From: Isotricha intestinalis
Taxonomy: Eukaryota; Ciliophora; Litostomatea; Vestibuliferida; Isotrichidae
Length of the DNA: 13,157 nt
Direction of reading: 5' to 3'
NCBI GenBank assembly: GCA_023807065.1
Contig: JAJJLU010004425.1
Coordinates: 1 to 13,157, forward strand
This document shows positions 7,313 through 13,157 of the stretch, one piece after another. How positions within the stretch are numbered: position 1 is the first letter of the stretch; each line of letters opens with the position of its first letter. Both the position numbers and the translations under genes were made by a program. The notes beneath the pieces were generated by a model. The model was not told the DNA's origin. It ran no database searches and was given only the letters and a program-made list of their open reading frames with translations.

Positions 7313-8010
7313 GACCTTGAAGGAACATAAGCTGATAATGTGTTACATCTTTCGTACCACTCCTTGTAACTGAATATGTTCCAGAAACTAACTCTGATGC
7401 AGACTCTGTCACAGATTCTCCTGTTAATGTACCACCTGTTATATATCCAGTCGTATTTGTAAAGCTCGGCGTTACGGATATAGAATGGTTACTTACCGTC
7501 CCTTTAGTTGCATTAGGTGTACCAGCTATACCACTTGACATAGCATTAATTTGCATGCTAGATAATCCATAATAACCAGTATGTGGTTCTATTGTTTGAC
7601 TTGAAGTAGAAGGATTGATTCCAGTTTTAGCTTGAAGATTTGGCTAACTACCACCTCCAGCAACATTAACCGTTACTGAACTAACTAATGTAGTATCATA
7701 TGTATTATTACTTGTATATGTTGCACTAGTTTGACTGACTAAAACTCCATTACTAACAACCTTACCTTCATCCCCATCAGCATAAGAATTTATACATCAA
7801 CATCACACTTGCATAACTTGTAACATTATATGTACCATTAGCATTTATATCTATTGTTCCAGTAGGAATAATTCCACCACTATCTCTGATTGTTAAAATA
7901 GCAGGAGCCATCTAAGCAGGATAATAAGTTGCACTAGACATTCCTGTTTTAGTTCTGATGGCATCTGCTATATCACTTAAATATTGTTCTGTAATTGCTG
8001 CTTTTGCCAT
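7313..8010 (-). pseudogene. Phage tail/fibre-type protein (NLQ-motif family), with two in-frame TAG
   Basis: The protein begins MAKAAITEQYLSDIADAIRT at 8010, preceded by AAGGAG seven bases upstream. This start is characteristic of structural or tail-module proteins of Firmicutes phages. Further on come YYPA-TAG-MAPAIL, IIPTGTIDINANGTYNVTSY, VNVAGGGS-TAG-PNLQAK, then TSSQTIEPHTGYYGLSSMQI and repeated Ser/Thr-rich beta-type stretches (VSNHSISVTPSFTNTTGYIT). The NLQ-x-K and GYxGLSS blocks are hallmarks of this phage family. TAG at 7912-7914 and 7644-7646 sits where Gln is plausible. Frame is lost near 7795-7805 and 7335. The C-terminal end merges into host A/T sequence at about 7312. GC content is clearly higher than in the surroundings. 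Confidence 0.8.
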
Positions 8011-8011
8011 T

Positions 8012-8185
8012 TCAATACTCCTTACTATCTGCGTCGTTTAAAGAACCAACTGTTAAAATAACTTCTTCATCTGTACTATTATAATCAGAAGTTATTCCAA
8101 CATTTTCAGCTATTGTACGAGCAACAGCATCTTTTGTATTATAACTGTCTCCATTAGGAAGTTGTATAACTGATACATCAGCCAT
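8012..8185 (-). CDS. Small phage tail-module protein
   Basis: An intact 57-residue ORF runs from ATG 8185 to TGA 8012-8014, shorter than most ORF finders report. It begins MADVSVIQLPNGDSYNTKDA and ends LTVGSLNDADSKEY. Small proteins with an initial MAD/MAF, a strand, a G-x-x-Y-x-x-KDA motif and VAR or TAR next occur beside tail-fibre genes in phages of Firmicutes. It is preceded by AAGGAG (8193-8198) with a seven-base spacer and is followed after one base by the start of the next gene, as in a phage operon. This is the only undamaged gene of the block. TGA is its stop. No eukaryotic feature is seen. Confidence 0.75.
   Translation of the reverse strand: MADVSVIQLPNGDSYNTKDAVARTIAENVGITSDYNSTDEEVILTVGSLNDADSKEY
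8018..8023 (-). promoter_or_regulatory. Bacterial ribosome binding site for the 8010 start
   Basis: AAGGAG lies seven bases upstream of the ATG at 8010, inside the 3' end of the preceding ORF. Such a site has no role in a eukaryotic nucleus and marks the block as bacterial or phage in origin. Confidence 0.85.
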
Positions 8186-8192
8186 AATACAT

Positions 8193-8198
8193 CTCCTT
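8193..8198 (-). promoter_or_regulatory. Bacterial ribosome binding site for the 8185 start
   Basis: AAGGAG lies seven bases upstream of the ATG at 8185 and just after the TAA (8200-8202) of the preceding gene. Spacing and sequence match the other site of the block. Confidence 0.85.
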
Positions 8199-8199
8199 A

Positions 8200-8520
8200 T
8201 TAAACACTACCTTTAGTTACACCTACATCTGTATTGCTTGTGAGTACAGTAACTTGATCTTTACTAATTCATGCAGTATTAGCACGTTCAGCAGTTGCTT
8301 TAAGATATGTAGTAGTAGGTGTGACACTAATAGTAGAACCTGTATCTAATACTTCATCTGTAGTAGGTGTAATACTAGTAATCTCATCACCAGTCCCATT
8401 GCTCCAACCGCGGTTCCAATAGCAGAAGCACTTAAATATTTCGTAGTAATAGTACCATTTCCTGTTGCAACTGTAACATCACCAGAATTTCCAGAAGCAA
8501 TTGTAATTGTAGGATCCTAT
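8200..8520 (-). pseudogene. Phage structural protein, C-terminal part
   Basis: The frame reads DPTITIASGNSGDVTVATGN, GTITTKYLSASAIGTAV, then after a one-base loss near 8400 GTGDEITSITPTTDEVLDTG, STISVTPTTTYLKATAERAN and ISKDQVTVLTSNTDVGVTKG, ending at TAA 8200-8202. The Thr/Ser/Gly-rich beta pattern and the position upstream of two tail-module ORFs suggest a head, fibre or tail surface protein. A TGA at 8269-8271 interrupts it (NTA-TGA-ISKDQ). Its 5' end is lost at the junction at 8518-8520, a GGATCC followed by AT-rich sequence. If TAA and TAG are read as Gln, the upstream host ORF enters this gene in the same frame. Confidence 0.65.
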
Positions 8521-8864
8521 TAAATTTTTATTATTTACAGATAATTTTTTATTTTTTTTAAATTATATTCACTATAATCATCATTATTTTCTGATAATTG
8601 AAAACTTTGGTTTTCTTTGAGTTATGTTATTTGAGAATAGTTTTTATTATTTTCATTGATTATCTCATTTTTATTTTGAATATTTATTGAAGTATTCATT
8701 ATATTATTTGATTGATATGTATTTATTTGAGATATTATTTCTGATTCTTTATTTTCTTTTTGAGAAAAATTTTGATAATTAAATTCTTCTTCATCTTCCG
8801 GAATTATATTTGATGTTTGGATTATTTGTAAATTATTAATTTATTTTTTTAATTATTCATGCAT
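8521..8864 (-). CDS. Gln/Asn-rich coiled-coil ORF (TAA/TAG as Gln)
   Basis: From ATG 8864 the protein reads MHE-TAA-LKK-TAA-INNLQI, then PEDEEEFNYQNFSQKENKES, EIISQINTYQSNN, NYSQIT-TAA-LKENQSFQLS and ENNDDYSEYNLKKI. The three TAA codons fall in coil-like Gln-rich contexts, giving a coherent acidic, Asn/Gln-rich protein typical of AT-rich protists. No family is recognised. There is no TGA in the frame, which runs on through TAA-ATA-ATA-AAA-ATT-TAA-TAG into the phage gene at 8518, so a host-phage fusion frame exists on paper under this code. The natural C terminus is probably missing. Confidence 0.55.
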
Positions 8865-9065
8865 ATAATATTATTTGATAAAACATATTATAAACATTAA
8901 AATAAAAAAAAAGCAAATATAAATAATTCAAAAAATTAATTAATTCTCAAAAAAAAAATCTTCCAATTTAAAAATATAAACTAATAAGTCACTTTTTTCA
9001 AAAAAAATAAAGAAAACCATGTAAAAACATATAAAACCCAATAAAAAAAAATATATATTAAAAAA
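8865..9065. other. AT-rich divergent intergenic region
   Basis: About 200 bases between the starts of the minus-strand coiled-coil ORF and the plus-strand protease. It holds long A runs and no recognisable element. Promoters for both genes would be expected here. Confidence 0.5.
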
Positions 9066-10065
9066 ATGAACAAATTCTCATCTTATCCCTACTATCCTAA
9101 ACATTATATCTTTCCCAAAAATTAAAAGATGAAAAATTCAAATTTACCATGTTCCAACACTTCGTAGAAAAATACCAACAAGAAATATTCAACAGTAGAA
9201 GAATATATGGAATGTTTCCGTGTATTTAAAAACAACTTAGTCAAGCTCTTTAAAAGAAATGAGAACTACAAATTAGGAATAAATGAATTTCAGATATGAA
9301 AGAGAATGAATTTAGTCATAAATATTTGCTTTTAAGCATAAATGGATTAAATAAATAAAATATAATCAAGTAAAGAAATAGGTGGTGAAGATCCAGCAGA
9401 AGCATTTAACTGGCTAGATAAAGGAGAATTAACTGTAGTAAAAAATCAAGGTTCTTGTGGTTCATATTGGGATTTCTCAGCTGTTGAAAATATTGACACA
9501 TTTATAATGATCAAGAAGTGATCCTGAACAGCTTTGTATGCTATTAAATATGGTGAAAATAAAAGATTCTCAGAACAACAATTTGTCGATTGTGATACTT
9601 TAGATGAAGGATATAAAGGAGGTTTAATGAAATATAATTTCGAATGGTTCAGAGATAATGAAGGATTAAATACTGCAGAAAATTATAAATATGTTGGTTA
9701 TGATCAAACTTGTAAAACTGGATTTGAAAGTGCAGTTTATTTAACTGGATATGATAAATTAGAAAGTACTGTAGAAGAATTATAAAAATGATTTATATAA
9801 TGTTGGTCCTCTTGCTATTACTGCTTATCTATTCCAATTCTATTTAGATGGTATCATTGATAAAAGCGCTTCTGCTTTGACCCTGAAGGATTAAATCATG
9901 GTGTCGTCTTAGTCGGTTATGGACATGATGATGATGAAGATAAAGATTATTTGCTTATTAGAAATTAATGGGGTACTTATTGGGGAGAAAAAGGTAATGA
10001 GAGTTGCTAGAGGAAAAGGTGTTTGTGGAGTTAATACTTATGTTAATTCTGTTCAACTTAAGTAA
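9066..10065 (+). pseudogene. Papain-family (C1A, cathepsin L-like) cysteine protease, degenerate
   Basis: These lysosomal or secreted endopeptidases are made as prepro-enzymes. A start at 9066 followed by a one-base loss gives a hydrophobic signal-like stretch (ILILSLLS), then an I29 propeptide (FQHFVEKYQQE, EEYMECFRVFKNNL, KLGINEF). The mature domain shows VVKNQGSCGSYWDFSAVENI, SEQQFVDCD, GGLMKYNFEWF, then NVGPLAITAYLFQFY, LNHGVVLVGYGHD and RN-TAA-WGTYWGE. The oxyanion Gln, catalytic His (9897-9899) and Asn are kept. The catalytic Cys is Tyr (TAT 9465-9467), and the GCxGG Cys is also Tyr (9612-9614). Frameshifts occur near 9070, 9182, 9290, 9510, 9787, 9873 and 9995. TAA at 9966-9968 fits Gln or Ser. 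TAA 10063-10065 lies where the family usually ends, but is not certainly the stop. Confidence 0.85.
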
Positions 10066-10388
10066 ATTTTAAAACTTAGAATTTTTTTTATGATAGGATT
10101 TTTTTATTATATTTTTTAATAGCATATTAAAACTCTCATTAAAGTTTTTCTTTTTCTTTATTTTTTCTCTTGAAAGGTCATGTATTTGTTTTTTATAATT
10201 ATTTAATTTTTTTATTTTATATTTTTTTAATTAATTAGTTATAATAATTATATTATAACTAATTAATAATATAATATACTTTAATGTTTGTGGATTATTA
10301 ATTTATTTACTACATAATTTAAGATTATTAAATATTATCTTAAATTTATTAAATACTCAAAAATTAAATGTTTAACCAATAAATTTGA
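10066..10388. other. AT-rich intergenic region
   Basis: This stretch between the protease and the next gene holds the 38-bp inverted repeat described separately. No coding frame, RNA gene or duplicated flank was recognised in the rest. Confidence 0.6.
10230..10267. repeat. Perfect 17-base-arm inverted repeat
   Basis: Arms of 17 bases (ATTAATTAGTTATAATA and its exact complement) surround a four-base loop ATTA at 10247-10250. It could form a hairpin in RNA or a cruciform in DNA. It lies about 165 bp after the protease, so a 3'-end role is possible, but all pairs except two are A-T and nothing else supports a function. Confidence 0.85.
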
Positions 10389-11031
10389 ATGAAATTAAAT
10401 AGAAATTTAAGCAGTAATATTGAAGATAATATTATGAATGATTCGCTTGATCAGAGGAAGTGAGGGCGGCGATTTCGGACTATTAAAATAAAAAATATTG
10501 AAAATCCTTAAAACTTTAAAAAATTATTTACAAATTAAAACAATTAATCATTTAAAGAAGTTTTTTTTTGTTCATTTAAAACATTTAACATTTATTAAAA
10601 TATCATCAAAAAAGAATGTAGAAAAGAAAAAAAATGAAAAAGAAGAAATGAAGAAGAAGCTAAAAATGAAGAACAAAGAAAAAAAAAGAATTCCCTCTTC
10701 CACCACAACCAAAAAATATTAAGCGAATAGAATATAACGAAGAAACAGGAAAATTATATTTAATAGATTTCAACAATTACTTATTTGAATGCAATATATT
10801 TGGAGAAAAAATTCCTCAATTTCACATTAATATAGCAGGAACATCGAATTATTCAAAAAGATTAAAAAATAATTAGATAGAAGAATTAAAATTAGAACCA
10901 GATGTTTTTTTCCAAAAAAAATAAATTTGATGGTTATTTTCCTTATCTAAGACCTTGATCATTACCTTTTATAAATGAAGTTAAAAATCCAAAAATGATG
11001 ATAAATGAAATTAAAAGAGAAAATAGATATA

Positions 11032-11054
11032 CCGTATTCACAAATTATCCGACC
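11032..11054 (+). repeat. Left terminal inverted repeat
   Basis: CCGTATTCACAAATTATCCGACC; 18 of the first 19 bases pair with the right end if a one-base gap is allowed. Confidence 0.8.
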
Positions 11055-11273
11055 TCCTCATTTCCAGATTTTCCCGTTTTTTTTTGGTGGATCGGATAAT
11101 TTATTCCAAAACTATTATGGTCCTAAAATTTTTTCTAAGGGAGTTCAGATAATTTATTCCAAAAGTATTTATTTTCAACAAATTGTTAATTTCTTTATTA
11201 TAAAAATGAACAAAATCAGTTAATGCAAACAATTTTTTTCGGAGGTTCGGATAATTTATTCCAATTTTTTTGG

Positions 11274-11297
11274 GGTAGGATAATTTGTCAAATACGG
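11274..11297 (-). repeat. Right terminal inverted repeat
   Basis: Read on the minus strand it begins CCGTATTTGACAAATTATCC, which aligns with the left end; an extra base and one mismatch around the TTGA/TCA part are the only differences in the first 19-20 positions. Confidence 0.8.
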
Positions 11298-12298
11298 TAA
11301 CAACAAAAAAAAAAATAAATTTCAGAATTAAAAATCCCTTCTCAAGATAATAAATGTATTTTATCTTATATGACAACTGATTTAGGAAACGAAAATAATA
11401 ATGTAATATTACATTTAATTGCTTTAATTAATAATTATATATAGAAAAAAAAAGAAAATCTATTTAATGATAACTTCATTAATACTGATTATTCAATAAT
11501 GCATTGAAAAGATTTAGCAGAATATTAAAAATAAAGTTAAGAAAAAATGAAATAAATCAAATAAATTCCATAACCAAAAAAAGAAATAAAAATAAAATAT
11601 AATTTAATAAGAAACTTAATAAGAAAACAAGGATGGAAAAAAATGCATAAAATAAATGAAAATGTGAATTTTGATATATATAGAGAATTAAGTAAAAAGA
11701 GTAGGAAGTGAAGAATATATATTTAAGCCTAAAATTTATCAAAATTAGGAAATTTAAATAATTGTGAAAATATATATGAATTAATAAGAAGTAGAACACA
11801 AAAAAAATTTTCTCTAAATAAAACTGAATATACTATTATTAGTGATAATACTTTAAGTAAAAAAACAACTGTTTTGATATTAAATTTCAAACTAAAAGAA
11901 CTAATTTTTTTCCAAATAAAACAATTTTAATTTAAATAATACTGAATTTGAAAAAGAAAATTTATCTATTTTATCTGAAGAAGGTTTATTGAAAAAAGAT
12001 GAAAAAATTTTATTAATTTAAAAATGAAACTGAAAATGGAAATAGAGTAGTAAATGGTTTTCAATATCCTGAATATAAAGAATCTCCTATTTATATTAAT
12101 AAATTTAAATCTTCTTAAAAAAATCCTTGGAGAAATTTATTTAAAAGAAATTGAATTATTAAGGAAAGTTAATCCTATTGCTTTTAAAAAAGAAGAATTA
12201 AAGGAACAATTTAATTTAAAAATGTTACAAAACAAAAAACAAAATAAGTTAATTTATGAAAGAATAAAAATAAAAAAAGAGATTAATTTAAAAAAATA

Positions 12299-12410
12299 AA
12301 TTTAAAAGTTTTTATTTTTTCGCAAAATAATATATAAACAAAAAGAATAAAAAGTGAAATTGAAAAAAAATAATTAAAGTAAGTTTTAAATAAAAAAAAA
12401 ATTCAAAAAA
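12299..12410. other. AT-rich spacer between two plus-strand genes
   Basis: A short A/T-rich spacer with a TTTTTATTTTTTCGCAAAATAA stretch split by poly-A. If TAA is always Gln, the frame of the upstream gene runs through it into ATG 12411 without a stop. This is either chance or a sign that the two genes are one. Confidence 0.4.
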
Positions 12411-13157
12411 ATGGAAAAAGAATATAATAATATAGAAATAATAAATAATTCAGAAAGTGAAGAATAAGAAGAAGTAGAAGAATTAAAAAATAAATTTAAT
12501 CCGGGAAAAAATATAGATTAACAAAAGTAGATATTGATTTATCTTTATTAGAAAATATGTCAGCAAATACAAATAAACAAAAAAAGATTAATCAATAAAA
12601 TTAATTCTTAAAAATTCAAAAGAACCAAAAGAATTAACAAAATTTTTTGATTTTCAAGAATTTCCAAAATCATAATATTTTTCAAAAGACGAAAAAAAAT
12701 ATTATTTCTTGTTTATAAAAATCATAAAAGCCAAGAAGAAATAATTCAAATTAATAAATCTATTGTAAAAACTAAAGTAACATATAGATTAAAATCAGAT
12801 TTATTAAATGGAAATATAAATCATGAAAAATTAATAAATTTAATGACAAGATTTTTAACAACTCAAATATTTCATAAACATGATATAATACATATATGAG
12901 GATAAAATTTTGATTTATATATATAATATTAAGAGAAGATATAGGTTTACCTTCATATGAAAATAAATTCAATTAAAATTTCAAAAAAATTATTAAATGA
13001 AAAAAGACTTATTTGTAAATTATTTTTAGAATTATTTAAAGATGTTAATTATTCTTTAGTAAACAGCGAAGAAGTTCAACAAGCAACAAATACATTATTT
13101 AATCAAATGTTTAGAAAAGAAATTACAGTTGAAGAATTAGTTAATAAATTAATAGAA
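12411..13157 (+). pseudogene. Unrecognised protein gene, frameshifted, open at the right edge
   Basis: The start at 12411 is preceded by an A-rich tract, usual for AT-rich protist genes. The protein opens MEKEYNNIEIINNSESEE-TAA-EEVEEL (TAA 12465-12467, Gln in an acidic run), then KNKFNPGKN. After a shift near 12510 come LTKVDIDLSLLENMSANTNK, KNSKEPKELTKFFDFQEFPK, S-TAA-YFSKDEKK, then SQEEIIQINKSIVKTKVTYR, LKSDLLNGNINHEKLINLMT and RFLTTQIFHKHDIIHI. Past a damaged stretch at 12895-12955 a clean frame (12957-13157, 67 codons) gives KLLNEKRLICKLFLELFKDV, NYSLVNSEEVQQATNTLFNQ and MFRKEITVEELVNKLIE, open at the edge. The C-terminal part is helical and amphipathic, perhaps a helical-repeat protein, but no family is recognised. 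Confidence 0.5.

Larger units (their letters stand above)
11032..11297. mobile_element. 266-bp TA-flanked inverted-repeat element (mariner-type MITE or IES-like)
   Basis: The element starts CCGTATTCACAAATTATCC and ends with the near-complement GGATAATTTGTCAAATACGG, with TA on both sides (11030-11031 and 11298-11299). TA target duplication plus terminal inverted repeats is the mark of Tc1/mariner-type insertions and of ciliate internal eliminated sequences derived from them. It has no coding capacity and higher GC at the ends. Inside are repeats of GGATAATTTATTCC at 11095, 11147 (as AGATAATTT...) and 11249. Removing it together with one TA gives AGA-TAA-CAA-CAA, and the flanking frames join as KREN-RQQQKKKQISELK with TAA read as Gln. 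Transposase would have to come from elsewhere. Confidence 0.8.
10389..12298 (+). pseudogene. Long unrecognised protein gene, frameshifted and split by a TA element
   Basis: Reading TAA/TAG as Gln, coding sequence runs almost without a gap: MKLNRNLSSNIEDNIMNDSL at 10389, NIENPQNFKKLF, a Lys/Glu-rich stretch at 10610-10690, PLPPQPKNIKRIEYNEETGK, LYLIDFNNYLFECNIFGEKI, FDGYFPYLRP, SLPFINEVKNPKMMINEIKR. After the element at 11032-11297 come ISELKIPSQDNKCILSYMTT, DLGNENNNVILHLIALINNY, KDLAEYQKQSQEKMKQIKQI, NLIRKQGWKKMHKINENVNF, IYELIRSRTQKKFSLNKTEY, then NFFPNKTILNLNNTEFEKEN, YPEYKESPIYINKFKS and ELLRKVNPIAFKKEELKEQF. Frameshifts lie near 10685, 10915, 11700, 11755, 11875, 11930, 12025 and 12145. 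In-frame TGA occurs at 10461, 10956 and 11505. About 540 residues; no family recognised. The stop is uncertain (TAA 12296-12298 or beyond). Confidence 0.55.

Noticed and set aside
8512..8517. GGATCC at the phage-host border as proof of a cloning artefact.
   Set aside because: The site also encodes Asp-Pro in frame with the phage protein and can occur by chance; the left border has no such site.
11101..11376. Open frames inside the TA-flanked element on both strands.
   Set aside because: They cross the element border, have no recognisable motif and arise from the internal repeats; no transposase is encoded.
11557..11799. Minus-strand 80-residue open frame rich in Phe and Leu.
   Set aside because: It is the antisense shadow of the Lys/Asn/Glu-rich coding frame on the plus strand; hydrophobic composition follows from that.
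1..13157. Euplotes-type programmed frameshifting to explain the many frame changes.
   Set aside because: Euplotes shifts occur at AAA-TAA/TAG with those codons as stops. Here TAA/TAG are read through within frames without a preceding AAA, and the frame changes lie in various contexts.
1..13157. CRISPR array, tRNA or rRNA genes.
   Set aside because: No regularly spaced repeats and no cloverleaf or rRNA-like GC-rich conserved segments were seen on either strand.

Overview
The window is a very AT-rich eukaryotic segment that looks like ciliate DNA. Two things point that way. First, TAA and TAG repeatedly fall inside otherwise coherent coding frames at positions where glutamine fits (U2AF-like RRM, BBS5-like protein, coiled coils, cysteine protease), which is the ciliate reading TAA/TAG = Gln. 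Under the standard code nearly every gene is chopped up, so the apparent ORFs are short. Second, there is a BBS5-like (BBSome, ciliary) fragment. A 1.2 kb block of phage tail-module genes of the kind carried by gut Firmicutes phages suggests, as an inference only, a gut or rumen habitat, or an assembly or amplification chimera.

Layout, left to right: (1) 1-135, the 3' tail of a gene lying left of the window. (2) 156-296, a small ORF with an MGVC lipidation-type N terminus. (3) 375-1632 minus, a U2AF large-subunit-like splicing factor (RS region, one RRM, a C-terminal UHM), frameshifted. (4) 1852-3459 plus, copy B of an ankyrin/ADP-ribosyltransferase-like gene, split by about 0.9 kb that includes a truncated second U2AF copy on the minus strand. 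(5) 3534-3950 minus, a fragment of a cysteine-containing, possibly extracellular protein. (6) 4417-4908, a coiled coil and a GTPase fragment placed tail to tail at a 7-base microhomology. (7) 4985-5432 minus, a third, internally deleted U2AF copy. (8) 5480-6011 minus, a BBS5-like 5' half, divergent from (9) 6226-7142 plus, a J-like/ART-like gene (copy A) lacking its ankyrin part. (10) 7313-8520 minus, the phage block, entered in frame from (11) 8521-8864 minus, a Gln/Asn-rich coiled-coil ORF. (12) 9066-10065 plus, a papain-family protease whose catalytic Cys is Tyr. (13) 10389-12298 plus, a long unrecognised gene interrupted by a 266-bp TA-flanked inverted-repeat element (11032-11297). (14) 12411 to the end plus, another unrecognised gene, open at the edge.

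Almost every gene carries indels, roughly one per 250-300 bp, often in homopolymers, in eukaryotic and phage-derived parts alike. This fits neutral decay, uncorrected long-read errors, or both. The repeated, complementary deletion copies (U2AF three times, J/ankyrin/ART twice plus a third tail) show real segmental duplication and rearrangement. No operon-like cooperation between the eukaryotic fragments is apparent. The strongest leads are the in-frame TAA/TAG, the phage block with two in-frame TAGs, and the TA-bounded element whose exact removal restores a reading frame by recreating a TAA (Gln) codon.
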